In this document: positions 28,587 to 39,546 of the stretch, piece after piece
Layout: every line of letters starts with the position of its first letter
Numbering within the stretch: the stretch's first letter is position 1
NCBI RefSeq assembly: GCF_027920805.1
Contig: NZ_JANWOI010000005.1
Location: 97,129-161,128, forward strand
Length of the DNA stretch: 64,000 bases
Origin: Govania unica
Lineage (GTDB): Bacteria; Pseudomonadota; Alphaproteobacteria; Sphingomonadales; Govanellaceae
Direction: 5' to 3'
Made by a program: the position numbers and the translations under genes
Notes under the pieces: model-generated
Database searches by the model: none
What the model was told of the DNA's origin: nothing
What the model saw: only the letters and a program-made list of their open reading frames with translations

Positions 28587-29120
28587 TCAGGCGTCTTGAC
28601 GTTCCCGCTCATGCTGAGCCAGCATCTTGACCAGGCTCGACAGGGTCGATTTGACCGACGGGTCCTTGATCTCGCTGAAATTCTGAGCGATTTCGATGGC
28701 CGAACGATTGGTGCCGCCGTGCTTTTGTTCGGTTATCGGGGCTCCTTCGTCAAAACCATCGAAGAAGTAGGATACATTAACGCCTAACGTCTTCGCGAGT
28801 TCATAGAGTCTTCCGGCACTGATACGGTTGGCGCCGGTTTCGTATTTCTGTACTTGTTGATGCGAAAGTTTGAGGTGATTAGCCAGGGATTCCTGGGTAT
28901 ATCCCATCATGCTGCGGCGTTCGCGCAGCCGTTCTCCAACATAAGCATCAACGCGTTTTGCATACACGCTTTGCCGGGCACCACGACGCCGGGCGGGTTC
29001 TACTTTTCTGGTTGTAGTTGATTTAGGTGCAGTTGTTTTAGGGGCGGCTTTGGTTGCGGTCGCGGTCTTTGCGGCCGACTTCGGAGGGCGCCCTCTACGA
29101 ATCGTTGCTTGTTTAGCCAT
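28587..29120 (-). CDS. XRE-family transcriptional regulator with AT-hook, H1-like N-terminal tail
   Basis: A 177-residue protein. Residues 1-50 are Lys/Ala/Thr/Arg-rich and include RRGRPPK, an AT-hook core (RGRP), resembling histone-H1-like tails. The HTH_3 domain lies at about 60-118 (VGERLRERRSMMGYTQESLANHLKLS...QVQKYETGANRISAGRLYELA). A C-terminal part of about 60 residues (YFFDGF...VKSTLSSLVKMLAQ) matches the architecture of short alphaproteobacterial XRE regulators. The ATG at 29120 has GGAG eight bases upstream. It is convergent with ftsZ. Targets are unknown; the tail suggests minor-groove binding in addition to the HTH. Confidence 0.85.
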   Translation of the reverse strand: MAKQATIRRGRPPKSAAKTATATKAAPKTTAPKSTTTRKVEPARRRGARQSVYAKRVDAYVGERLRERRSMMGYTQESLANHLKLSHQQVQKYETGANRISAGRLYELAKTLGVNVSYFFDGFDEGAPITEQKHGGTNRSAIEIAQNFSEIKDPSVKSTLSSLVKMLAQHERERQDA

Positions 29121-29544
29121 CGCATTGCTCCACAGTTGACTGGCAAGTTTGGTTGCAGCTTCTCGTTATTTTTTGAACTAATCGTCCGCTACCCCCCGGA
29201 ACAGGTCCGACAGCTCAGGTTTCACTGAGTTACTCTATCTCCCTTGAAGTTGCATCAGAAAATACATCCGCACGTTCAGGATGTGGGGCAAGACGTGATT
29301 TCAGGGCAGATGTTTGGCCACATATGTAAGTACAATTGGCAAAATGCTTCCGAAAGCCCACAACTTACAATTAGAACGTGATGCCTGTCAGGGATCAGCT
29401 AATTTGTTGGCTCGATCCAAGAGAGTCATGGTATAGAGTTAGCACAAAATCGGATGCTTTGCATGTGTAATCCGCTTTGATCGGGAATTTCATGTCCGCA
29501 TCCTCGCGTCTCAGTTACAACGAAAGTCAGGCCCTGTGTCTCGT
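29121..29544. other. Divergent intergenic region, XRE gene and bamD
   Basis: 424 bp that must hold both promoters. A weak candidate for bamD is TTGGCT near 29408 with TATAGA about 19 bp later, a spacer longer than ideal. I see no operator, RNA or open frame that I can support. Confidence 0.45.
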
Positions 29545-30456
29545 ATGGTTGCTTTTAGCATTGATCGCACAGCTGGATCTTCGGTCGGTTCTTTCGGGGA
29601 CGGTACCGAGTCCGCGCGGCGCATTTCCCCTTATATCCGTCATGTCGCCCTAGGCTTCATGCTTGGCGGCAGCCTGTTGCTAAGTGCTTGCAGCAGCGAC
29701 TCCAAAGACGTTTACAAGGAACGTGACGTCGACACGCTCTACAACATCGCCGGGACCTATCTCGACGAGGGGCAGTATCGGTATGCCGCGGGTGCCTTTG
29801 ACGAAGTTGAGCGTCAGCATCCCTATTCGGCATGGGCGCGCCGCGGGCAGTTGATGGCGGCCTATTCCTATTATATGGCCAATAAATACGAAGACGCGAT
29901 TCTGGCGGCTGAGCGGTTTATTTCGCTGCATCCTGGCAACAAGGATGCGCCTTACGCCTATTATCTTGTGGCCATCTGTTATTATGAGCAGATTTCCGAC
30001 GTCGGCCGCGACCAGAAGATGACCGAACAGGCAATGACTGCCCTGCAGGAAATCGTCCGCCGCTTCCCCAATACCGAATTTGCCCAGGACGCGCGGCAAA
30101 AGATTGACCTGACCCGGGATCATCTTGCGGGCAAGGAAATGTCGATTGGCCGTTATTATTTGAAATCAAAGGAATATCTGGCGGCGTCCAATCGCTTCCG
30201 CAGCGTCGTTGACAAATATCAGACGACCACCCAGGTGCCTGAGGCGCTGCATCGGCTGACCGAATCCTATCTCGCCCTCGGTCTGATCGAAGAAGCTCAG
30301 CGCTCTGCTGCTGTGCTTGGGGAAAACTACCCCGATAGCAAATGGTACAAGCGCAGCTATACGCTTCTCGGCAAGGAACATGCCATACCGGCACGGCATA
30401 AACCTGCTGAGGCGCAGCCTGCCGCACCGGCGGCAGCGCCTTCAGGCAACCTCTGA
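29545..30456 (+). CDS. bamD: Outer membrane protein assembly factor BamD
   Basis: A 303-residue outer-membrane lipoprotein of the BAM complex. The lipobox LLSAC lies about 50 residues into the frame, after a long polar N-terminus that ends in the basic ISPYIRHVALG before the hydrophobic core. TPR repeats fill the rest (LYNIAGTYLDEGQYRYAAGAFDEVE; AYYLVAICYYEQISDVGRDQ; ALQEIVRRFPNTEFAQDA). The start is uncertain: GTG at 29536, ATG at 29545 or an ATG close to the hydrophobic core (29659) are possible, the first two giving an unusually long signal sequence. RecN follows after 50 bp. Confidence 0.93.
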   Translation: MVAFSIDRTAGSSVGSFGDGTESARRISPYIRHVALGFMLGGSLLLSACSSDSKDVYKERDVDTLYNIAGTYLDEGQYRYAAGAFDEVERQHPYSAWARRGQLMAAYSYYMANKYEDAILAAERFISLHPGNKDAPYAYYLVAICYYEQISDVGRDQKMTEQAMTALQEIVRRFPNTEFAQDARQKIDLTRDHLAGKEMSIGRYYLKSKEYLAASNRFRSVVDKYQTTTQVPEALHRLTESYLALGLIEEAQRSAAVLGENYPDSKWYKRSYTLLGKEHAIPARHKPAEAQPAAPAAAPSGNL

Positions 30457-30506
30457 TCGGGACGCCGACGGGGCACCTTGGCCCTTGAGAGCGGAATAGG
30501 CTGCTG

Positions 30507-32189
30507 ATGCTGAAGACCCTGTCCATTCGGGATATCGTCGTCATTGAGCGGCTCGACCTGAGCTTTGAAGACGGTCTTTGCGTCCTGACCGGGGAAACCG
30601 GGGCGGGGAAATCCATTCTGCTTGATTCGCTTGGTCTCGCGCTTGGCGCGCGGGCTGAGCGTGGTCTTGTGCGTCCGGGTGCGGAGCGCGGGCAGGTGAC
30701 GGCGCTGTTCGAACTTGCCGCGACCCATGCGGTCTGGGGCCTGCTACGCGATCAGGGGCTTGATGAGGGGGCCGGAGACGGCATTCTCATCCTCCGCCGC
30801 ATGATCGAGGCTGACGGCCGCACTCGCGCCTTTCTCAATGACGCCCCCATCGGGGTCGGCCTGATGCGGGAAATCGGCGATCAACTGGTTGAAATTCATG
30901 GCCAACATGACGATCGCGGTCTTTTGAACGCGGGTGGTCATCGGCGTTTGCTCGATGCCTTTATCGGAGCGGACGATGCGCTCGCCGCTCTGCGCCGTGC
31001 CCATGGCGACTGGGACGCGGCGCGGGGCCTGGTCAGTGCCGAACAGCAGCTGTTGCAAGCCATCCGCGCTGATGAAGATTATCTCCGGCACAGTCTGGCT
31101 GAACTCGACAAGCTCGACCCGGTGATCGGTGAGGAGGAGGTGCTTTCAGCCCGCCGCACTCTGATGATGCAGGGGGAAAAACTGCGCGGCGGGCTTGGCG
31201 AGGTGTTGAACGACCTGGTCAGCGACGGCGGGGCGGATGGGCTGCTGCGCGGCGCCATGCGGCGGCTTGAGCGTATGCCCGGCACCGGCGGAGAGGCGCT
31301 CGACGGGGTGCTGACAGCCTTGGAGCGGGCCTCCATCGAGGCGGGCGAGGCCATTGCCCAGCTTGAGGAGATGTTGGCCCGGTTCGCCTTTGATCCGCGG
31401 GAGCAGGACGCCACCGAAGAACGCCTGTTTGCGCTCCGGGGGGCCGCGCGCAAACATCATTGCGCGGTCGATGACCTTCAGGATCTGCGTGATCAATATG
31501 CCGCCCGGCTGAGCGCCCTCGATCACAGTGAAAACCGTCTGCGCGATCTGGTGGCGGCTGAGGCGAAGTCCCGGCAAAATTTTGAAAAAGCCGCGCTCGC
31601 CTTACGCCAGAAACGGGAAAAGACCGCGCTCTCACTCGACCGCGTGGTCAATGCCGAACTCGCGCCGCTCAAGCTCGACAAAGCCAAATTCCGCACCCGG
31701 ATCGAACTTTTGCCCGAAGAGCACTGGACCGCCGACGGCGGCGAGCGCATCGAGTTCGAGGTCGCGACCAATCCGGGGGCACCTTTTGGTCCCTTGATGA
31801 AAATCGCCTCGGGCGGGGAACAATCGCGCTTCATCCTCGCGCTCAAGGTCGTGCTCGCCGCGCGCGGGTCGGCCCCGACCCTGATCTTCGATGAAGTGGA
31901 TCGCGGGGTCGGCGGTGCCGTGGCCGATGCGGTCGGCGAGCGCCTGGCACAACTGGCCGGATCGCTACAGGTTCTCGTGGTCACACATTCGCCGCAGGTG
32001 GCGGCGGCGGGCAGCCATCACTGGCATATCAGCAAGCGCACCCGCAAAGCCGGTCGTGGTGAGGAAATGATCACTGAAGTGCAGGCTCTCGACCCCTCCG
32101 CCCGGCAGGAGGAAATCGCCCGCATGCTGGCCGGGGCGCGCATCACCGACGAAGCGCGGGCGGCGGCGGCGCAGCTGATGCAACGCTGA
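30507..32189 (+). CDS. recN: DNA repair protein RecN
   Basis: A 560-residue SMC-like ATPase in double-strand break repair. MLKTLSIRDIVVIERLDL opens the protein, with Walker A GETGAGKSILLDSL and the RecN-typical GQHDDRGLL. A coiled-coil centre (about 150-370) is followed by the signature LMKIASGGEQSRFILAL and Walker B TLIFDEVDRGVGG. In many bacteria recN is SOS-controlled; I find no GTTC-N7-GTTC box in front of it, so here it may depend on the bamD promoter. Confidence 0.97.
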   Translation: MLKTLSIRDIVVIERLDLSFEDGLCVLTGETGAGKSILLDSLGLALGARAERGLVRPGAERGQVTALFELAATHAVWGLLRDQGLDEGAGDGILILRRMIEADGRTRAFLNDAPIGVGLMREIGDQLVEIHGQHDDRGLLNAGGHRRLLDAFIGADDALAALRRAHGDWDAARGLVSAEQQLLQAIRADEDYLRHSLAELDKLDPVIGEEEVLSARRTLMMQGEKLRGGLGEVLNDLVSDGGADGLLRGAMRRLERMPGTGGEALDGVLTALERASIEAGEAIAQLEEMLARFAFDPREQDATEERLFALRGAARKHHCAVDDLQDLRDQYAARLSALDHSENRLRDLVAAEAKSRQNFEKAALALRQKREKTALSLDRVVNAELAPLKLDKAKFRTRIELLPEEHWTADGGERIEFEVATNPGAPFGPLMKIASGGEQSRFILALKVVLAARGSAPTLIFDEVDRGVGGAVADAVGERLAQLAGSLQVLVVTHSPQVAAAGSHHWHISKRTRKAGRGEEMITEVQALDPSARQEEIARMLAGARITDEARAAAAQLMQR

Positions 32190-32270
32190 TACCATCGCAA
32201 GCACTTTGCAAGGCTGCCTGATGGCTTATAATTGTTGTCCCTTAAACGCGGGACAGACAGATCTATCTAA

Positions 32271-34445
<2,175 letters not shown>

Positions 34446-34495
34446 CTTAGACGCTAGAGATATTCAGATATTCCCTAAACACAGCAGTAATATGC

Positions 34496-34522
34496 CCAGC
34501 CATGCGCCTGACGCATGGCTGG
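34496..34522. terminator. Hairpin after ligA
   Basis: Perfect 11-bp stem CCAGCCATGCG/CGCATGGCTGG with loop CCTGA, 50 bp after the ligA stop. No T-run follows, so it may be a processing or attenuation hairpin rather than a classic intrinsic terminator. Confidence 0.55.
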
Positions 34523-34662
34523 AATGCATATGTCCCCTCTACACTTATCATTGTGCGATGCAATATAAGGGTGGCAGAAACAAGATGCTTCAGGATGATG
34601 AGTTTATCGCACTGCAATATGAAGCAGATTTTGACTGATGTATTTTAAACAAGGGGACGATC

Positions 34663-34992
34663 ATGCCAAACCGTACCGATTTTAACATTGCTGCTGATGC
34701 CGTCGTTCGCGCCGTGGGCGTTGCAACTTACCCGGTAACTGAATTCGTCAATTTCATCGCTGCCCGTGGATATAGCGAAGAAGTTTATGACGCCCGCTAT
34801 GACATTCGTCCGCTGACGGAAAACATGGTGCGCGGAACCTTCTCGCTGATCGCCACGGCGGTTGACGCGGTGAAAAGCCCGGATTTCAATTTCCTCGATC
34901 TGGTCGAAGCCAAGGTGTCAAAGATTTCTGACGCCGTCCGCGCCCCCTTCGCCAATGACAACGTAACCGACGAAGACAACCAAGCCGCGTAA
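34663..34992 (+). CDS. Small conserved-looking protein of unknown function
   Basis: A 109-residue protein with a good AAGGGGA ribosome site before the ATG. No signal peptide and no recognised motif. The sequence is mildly hydrophobic in the first half (VVRAVGVATYPVTEFVNFIAARGY) and predicted helical in the second, ending in an acidic tail (NDNVTDEDNQAA). It stands alone between the ligA hairpin and a repeat pair. I do not recognise a family. Confidence 0.65.
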   Translation: MPNRTDFNIAADAVVRAVGVATYPVTEFVNFIAARGYSEEVYDARYDIRPLTENMVRGTFSLIATAVDAVKSPDFNFLDLVEAKVSKISDAVRAPFANDNVTDEDNQAA

Positions 34993-34994
34993 TT

Positions 34995-35093
34995 GTCATT
35001 GCGAGGCAAAGCCGAAGCAATCCAGGGCCAGATTGATGTCTGGCCCAAGACCTGGATCGCCACGCCGCTAACGCGTCTCGCGATGACGGCTGA
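34995..35093. repeat. Dispersed repeat element, copy 1 (about 99 bp)
   Basis: Begins GTCATTGCGAGGCAAAGCCG and ends CTCGCGATGACGGCTGA; the ends are partly inverted (GTCATTGCGAG with CTCGCGATGAC), and CAATCCAG...CTGGATCG forms an inner inverted pair. A folded mobile-repeat structure, probably a MITE-like or REP-like unit. It starts right at the end of the small upstream gene. Confidence 0.75.
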
Positions 35094-35150
35094 AGAACCG
35101 GGGAAGTTTGCACCCTGCGTGGCAACCAAGCCGCGAAAGCCATCTACATC

Positions 35151-35253
35151 GTCATTGCGAGGCAAAGCCGAAGCAATCCAGTCTCGCCGCCAGAAACAGC
35201 TGGCTCAAAGATCTGGATCGCCACACCGCTGACGCGGTTCGCGATGACGGCTG
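35151..35253. repeat. Dispersed repeat element, copy 2 (about 103 bp)
   Basis: Same ends and same inner inverted pair as the copy at 34995 but a different centre, in the same orientation and about 57 bp away. It ends eight bases before the prmA stop (reverse strand). Confidence 0.75.
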
Positions 35254-35260
35254 AGAGATT

Positions 35261-36184
35261 TCACTCTCGCGTTAAAATGAGCGCGGCCCAGCCGTCGATC
35301 ACGATGGCGCGCTCAAGTTTCAGACCCTGCTCAACATAGGCGGCCACCACGGCCACCTGTTGATCTTCAAGCAGGCCCGACAGCACGAGATAGCTGCCGG
35401 ATGCCATGGCCGCCGTGATGGCGGGGGCAAGATCGATCAGTGGCCGCATCAGAATATTGGCCACGATCAGATCAAACGGCGCGGCTGCCTGCAGGGCGGG
35501 GTCTTCCATGCCGTCGCAGACGAGAGCGGTGATTTTTCCGGCCTCGGGCCCGTTTTCCGCCAATTCCACACCGTTCAGCACCACATTTTCCCGCGTCACG
35601 GCAACCGCGATGGGGTCGATGTCGGTGGCGATGATCTCAGCCTGCCAAAGCCGCGCCGCGCCAAGCGCCAGAATCCCCGAGCCGCAGCCGAGATCCAGCA
35701 CCTTGCCGGGTGTCAGTGTTGCCGCAAGGTCATTGAGCGCCAAAAGACAGCCCTGGGTGGTCGCATGATTGCCTGATCCAAAAGCCTGCCCGGCCTCGAT
35801 CTCAAGGGAGAGGGAGCCTGCGGGTATCTTGTCGGCATCATGGCGGCCATGGACAAAAAACCGTCCGGCGGTAATCGGCGCAAGCAGGCGGAGCGATTCC
35901 GAGACCCAGTCCCGGTCCTCGACCTGGCCATATCCGAATTCGCCATAGTCCTCACCAAAGGCGGCAAAGGTCGTTTCAAGCGCCGTCACCACGGCGAGCG
36001 GCGCGGGGGCGGGCTGCGGGAAATAGGCTTCGAACGTCCGGGTTTCTTCACCCTCGACAATCTCGAAATTGGTGAAGGTGGGCGGAGTGTCGAGATCGGC
36101 AATGCCGAACAGCGCATCTTCCAGCGCCGGGATCAACCGCGTAGGGACTGCGAGCGTCAGTTTCCAGATATTGTCCAGGGTCAT
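35261..36184 (-). CDS. prmA: Ribosomal protein L11 methyltransferase PrmA
   Basis: A 307-residue SAM-dependent enzyme that trimethylates L11. The N-terminal substrate-recognition domain (about 1-95) is divergent; the methyltransferase part has FGSGNHATTQGCL, VLDLGCGSGILALGAARL, ATDIDPIAV and the NILMRPL catalytic-loop motif. The downstream end runs into a repeat pair; upstream lies the REP between it and uvrD. Confidence 0.94.
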   Translation of the reverse strand: MTLDNIWKLTLAVPTRLIPALEDALFGIADLDTPPTFTNFEIVEGEETRTFEAYFPQPAPAPLAVVTALETTFAAFGEDYGEFGYGQVEDRDWVSESLRLLAPITAGRFFVHGRHDADKIPAGSLSLEIEAGQAFGSGNHATTQGCLLALNDLAATLTPGKVLDLGCGSGILALGAARLWQAEIIATDIDPIAVAVTRENVVLNGVELAENGPEAGKITALVCDGMEDPALQAAAPFDLIVANILMRPLIDLAPAITAAMASGSYLVLSGLLEDQQVAVVAAYVEQGLKLERAIVIDGWAALILTRE

Positions 36185-36277
36185 TCTCTAGGGTCCTCTG
36201 TCAGTCCGTTTAGTCATGTGCACGTGGCGTCTTCTTCAGGCCGTTCCGTCTGTTGAAGCCATCCCATTTTCTTCACT

Positions 36278-36344
36278 GTCATCCCCGCGTAGGCGGGGAT
36301 CCATGGTTGCCGCCGGTCTGGATTCCCGCCTACGCGGGAATGAC
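36278..36344. repeat. REP-like inverted pair (CCCGCGTAGGCGGG type)
   Basis: CATCCCCGCGTAGGCGGGGA at 36280 and TCCCGCCTACGCGGGAATGA at 36324 face each other across an 18-20 bp gap, each being a palindrome. The family differs from the TTGCCGGG palindromes elsewhere in the window but shares the GTCAT...ATGAC ends. Confidence 0.8.
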
Positions 36345-36364
36345 GGGGTGGAGGGAACCGGACA

Positions 36365-38734
36365 TCAAGCTGGTTTGACGAATCCTGCCATGACCTTTTT
36401 CGCCGTGCCCTGCTCGAACTCGATTTCAAGCTTGGTGCCGTCAATGGCGATGACCTGTCCATAGCCGAATTTGTCGTGAAACACCCGGTCGCCGATGCGG
36501 AAGGCGGCGCCTTCGGCCGGGGCCAGCGGTTTGGCGTCGATCACCCGTCCGCCGCCAAAGCGCCCGGGCGACATGGCGCGGCGCGGCGGCTGGCTCCAGT
36601 TGGCGCTTGATGATGGGCGGCTTGAAAACTGGCCGGTGGTCTGGCCCCAGCTGCTGCCGCTGTCTTTTGCACCGCTGTCCCAGGGGGCGCTGTCGTTATC
36701 CTCCGCGCCACGGCCATAGCCGCGTGACATGGAGCCGCGATAGAGCCCGGGGTTGCTTTCGATCTCGATAAATTCGCCGGGCATCTCGTTGATGAAGCGT
36801 GACGGCAGGCTTGATTGCCATTGGCCATAGACCAGGCGGTTGGCGGCATGAAGAATGATCGCGCGTTTGCGGGCGCGGGTGATGCCCACATAAGCCAGAC
36901 GGCGTTCTTCCTCAAGCGACGCAAGCCCGCCATCATCAAGCGCGCGCTGGTTCGGGAACAGTCCCTCCTCCCAGCCGGGCAGGAAGACGCTGTCGAACTC
37001 AAGCCCCTTGGCGCTGTGGAGGGTCATGACGCTGACCTTGTCGCCGTGATTGTTCTGCTCGTTGTCCATGACGAGGCTCACATGCTCCAGGAAGCCGCCG
37101 AGATTATCAAAGCCTTCCATAGCGCGCATGAGTTCGGCGAGGTTTTCAAGCCGCCCCGGCGCTTCCGCCGACTTATCCTGCTGCCACATGGCCACATAGC
37201 CGGATTCTTCGAGCACGGTTTCGGCCAGCTGCATATGGCCGACCGTATCGCGCAGGTCGCGCCAGCGCCGGATGTCGTTGGCAAAGGTCATGATGGAGCG
37301 CCGGGCGGCCCCGGTCAGATCCTCGGTCTCCCCAAGCATTTCTGCGGCGCGCAACAGCGGCACCCGGAGATCGCGGGACACGGCGTAAAGCTTTTGCAGC
37401 GCCACCTTGCCGATGCCGCGTTTCGGGGTGTTGATGACGCGTTCAAACGCGAGATCGTCATCCCCTTGCTGGATCAGCCGCAGATAGGCGAGCGCATCGC
37501 GGATTTCCAACCGTTCGTAAAACCGCGCCCCGCCGACGATGCGGTAAGGAAGGCCGACGGTGAGAAAGCGCTCTTCGAATTCGCGGGTCTGGAATCCGGC
37601 GCGGACGAGAACGGCGGTTTGGGACAGCTTGTCGCCCCGGGCGCGCAGGCTTTCAATCTCGTCAGTGACGACGCGGGCTTCTTCCGGGCCATCCCAGACG
37701 CCGCGCACGCGGACTTTCTCCCCGGCGGGGGCCGTGGTCCAAAGGGTTTTGCCAAGCCGTCCCTTGTTGGCGGCAATGAGCCCCGATGCCGCCCCAAGGA
37801 TTTCAGGTGTGGAACGATAATTCTGTTCAAGCCGGATGATCGCGGCCCCCGGGAAATCAGTTTCGAAGCGCAGGATATTGCCGACCTCAGCCCCGCGCCA
37901 GCCATAGATCGATTGGTCATCATCGCCGACACAGCAGATGTTCTTATGAGCCTGCGCCAGCAGCCGCAGCCACAGATACTGACTGACGTTGGTGTCCTGA
38001 TATTCGTCGACCAGCACATAACGGAAGCGCCGCTGATAGTCGGCGAGAATGTCCGGGTGGTTCTGGAAAATGGTCAGGTTATGCAACAGAAGATCGCCGA
38101 AATCAGCGGCGTTCAGAGTGCGGAGCCGTTCTTGATAGCCGGCATAAAGCTCGGCGGCCCGGCCATCGGCAAAGGCCTGGGCATCGGCGGCACTGAGTTT
38201 CTGCGGGGTCAGGCCACGGTTTTTCCATTGATCGAGCAGGGAGGCGAACAGCTTCGGTGGCCAGCGCTTGTCATCCAGCCGCGCGAGTTCCAGCACCTGC
38301 TTGATGACCCGGATCTGGTCGTCGGTGTCGAGAATGGTGAAATTCGACTTGAGCCCCACAAGTTCTGCATGCCGCCGCAGAATCTTGGCCGCCACCGCAT
38401 GAAAGGTGCCAAGCCAGGGCATGCCCTCGGCGCTTCCACCGATCGCATGACCGACACGCTCCTGCATTTCGCGGGCGGCCTTGTTGGTGAAGGTCACCGC
38501 CAGAATCTGGCTCGGATAGGCGCGGCCGAGATTAAGGAGATGGGCAAGCCGGGTGGTCAGCACCCGCGTTTTGCCGGTTCCCGCCCCGGCCAGCACCAGA
38601 ACCGGGCCGTCGAGGCTTTCGACCGCTGTCCGCTGTTCGGGGTTCAAATTCGCAAGATAGGGCGCGGGCCGCGTCGGGGCGCTGCGGGACGGGGCGCTTT
38701 CAGGCAGCGCGTCGAGGTCAAATGGATCGGTCAT
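36365..38734 (-). CDS. uvrD: ATP-dependent DNA helicase UvrD/PcrA
   Basis: A 789-residue superfamily-1 helicase. Motif I GAGTGKTRVLTTRL, motif II DEYQDTN, GDDDQSIYGWRGAE (III), LEQNYRSTPEIL (IV), VMTLHSAKGLEFDSVFLPG (V) and VGITRARKRAI (VI) are all present. The C-terminal tail ends in a PcrA-type Tudor segment (GDRVFHDKFGYGQVIAIDGTKLEIEFE). It acts in nucleotide-excision and mismatch repair. The ATG at 38734 is preferred to a TTG 12 codons upstream. The thioesterase gene is 39 bp upstream in the same direction. Confidence 0.96.
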   Translation of the reverse strand: MTDPFDLDALPESAPSRSAPTRPAPYLANLNPEQRTAVESLDGPVLVLAGAGTGKTRVLTTRLAHLLNLGRAYPSQILAVTFTNKAAREMQERVGHAIGGSAEGMPWLGTFHAVAAKILRRHAELVGLKSNFTILDTDDQIRVIKQVLELARLDDKRWPPKLFASLLDQWKNRGLTPQKLSAADAQAFADGRAAELYAGYQERLRTLNAADFGDLLLHNLTIFQNHPDILADYQRRFRYVLVDEYQDTNVSQYLWLRLLAQAHKNICCVGDDDQSIYGWRGAEVGNILRFETDFPGAAIIRLEQNYRSTPEILGAASGLIAANKGRLGKTLWTTAPAGEKVRVRGVWDGPEEARVVTDEIESLRARGDKLSQTAVLVRAGFQTREFEERFLTVGLPYRIVGGARFYERLEIRDALAYLRLIQQGDDDLAFERVINTPKRGIGKVALQKLYAVSRDLRVPLLRAAEMLGETEDLTGAARRSIMTFANDIRRWRDLRDTVGHMQLAETVLEESGYVAMWQQDKSAEAPGRLENLAELMRAMEGFDNLGGFLEHVSLVMDNEQNNHGDKVSVMTLHSAKGLEFDSVFLPGWEEGLFPNQRALDDGGLASLEEERRLAYVGITRARKRAIILHAANRLVYGQWQSSLPSRFINEMPGEFIEIESNPGLYRGSMSRGYGRGAEDNDSAPWDSGAKDSGSSWGQTTGQFSSRPSSSANWSQPPRRAMSPGRFGGGRVIDAKPLAPAEGAAFRIGDRVFHDKFGYGQVIAIDGTKLEIEFEQGTAKKVMAGFVKPA

Positions 38735-38773
38735 GGCGGTGTTATAGCGGACCGGCCGGGCCCGCGACAAGGG

Positions 38774-39277
38774 TCAGGACGCGGCCAATGTCGGCTTCTT
38801 GCGCCGCATGCCGATCTTGTGGCCGACTTCCTTCGGCCGGGCGATGCGGTAATGGGCATCGAGAATTTCGCTCAGATTCTCCATAACCTCCGGCGGCATC
38901 GACAGACTCTTGCGGCTTTTGAGGTTCACATGGACAGCGATCTGTTCCGATGTGGCGGCCAGATACTGCTCGGTCCCGTGGTAAAGTTCGAGGAACACAT
39001 GAATGCGCTTGCGGTCACGGTCGATCAGCTGCACACGCAGGGTGAGCGGGGCCCCCGCATTCAGTTCGCGCTGATAGGTGAAATGGCTTTCAACGACGAA
39101 CATGGCGCAGCCATGGCTGGCTGAATAGTCGCGCCCGACCCCGGCCACGTCGAAAAAGGCTTCGAAGGCCTGATCGAACAGGGTGGCGTAATAGGCCACG
39201 TTCATATGCCCGTTATGGTCAACCCATGCGGGTAACACAGAGGCATTCAAAACCGTCATGGGGACTGAGTCTGTCAT
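38774..39277 (-). CDS. Thioesterase-family (hotdog-fold) protein
   Basis: A 167-residue single-hotdog protein. WVDHNGHMNVAYYATLFDQA is the 4HBT/YbgC-type active-site stretch with Asp and the following helix; the beta strands (FVVESHFTYQRELNAGAPLTLRVQLI) follow. Similar proteins hydrolyse acyl-CoA thioesters; substrates vary widely and cannot be assigned. Probably cotranscribed with uvrD. Confidence 0.82.
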   Translation of the reverse strand: MTDSVPMTVLNASVLPAWVDHNGHMNVAYYATLFDQAFEAFFDVAGVGRDYSASHGCAMFVVESHFTYQRELNAGAPLTLRVQLIDRDRKRIHVFLELYHGTEQYLAATSEQIAVHVNLKSRKSLSMPPEVMENLSEILDAHYRIARPKEVGHKIGMRRKKPTLAAS

Positions 39278-39546
39278 GGTACCGTCGATCCAACTGCGCT
39301 CTGATGATGGTTTTTTAGTTTTTTTGCTATATCAGGTTTTCAATCGAGAAGCTTTCTACCCGAGCTTCCTGCTGTCGTCACCATTTTGCCTCAAAGGCTG
39401 CGTAGGTTTCGCGGGCTTATGGCATCCTTTGTAGCCTCTTGAACTTTATAGGCTAGCATGGGGGCAAAACAAGCGTTCAACATAAGATCAGGATGGGGTT
39501 GAGGGGGAAAGCGTTCCATGCCGGGCAGAGCGGGGAACAGATCGCT

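Noticed and set aside
36815..39124. Long open frame of 769 codons on the forward strand across uvrD and the thioesterase gene
   Set aside because: It is antisense to clear helicase motifs I-VI, shows no recognisable domain and is explained by high GC at third positions.
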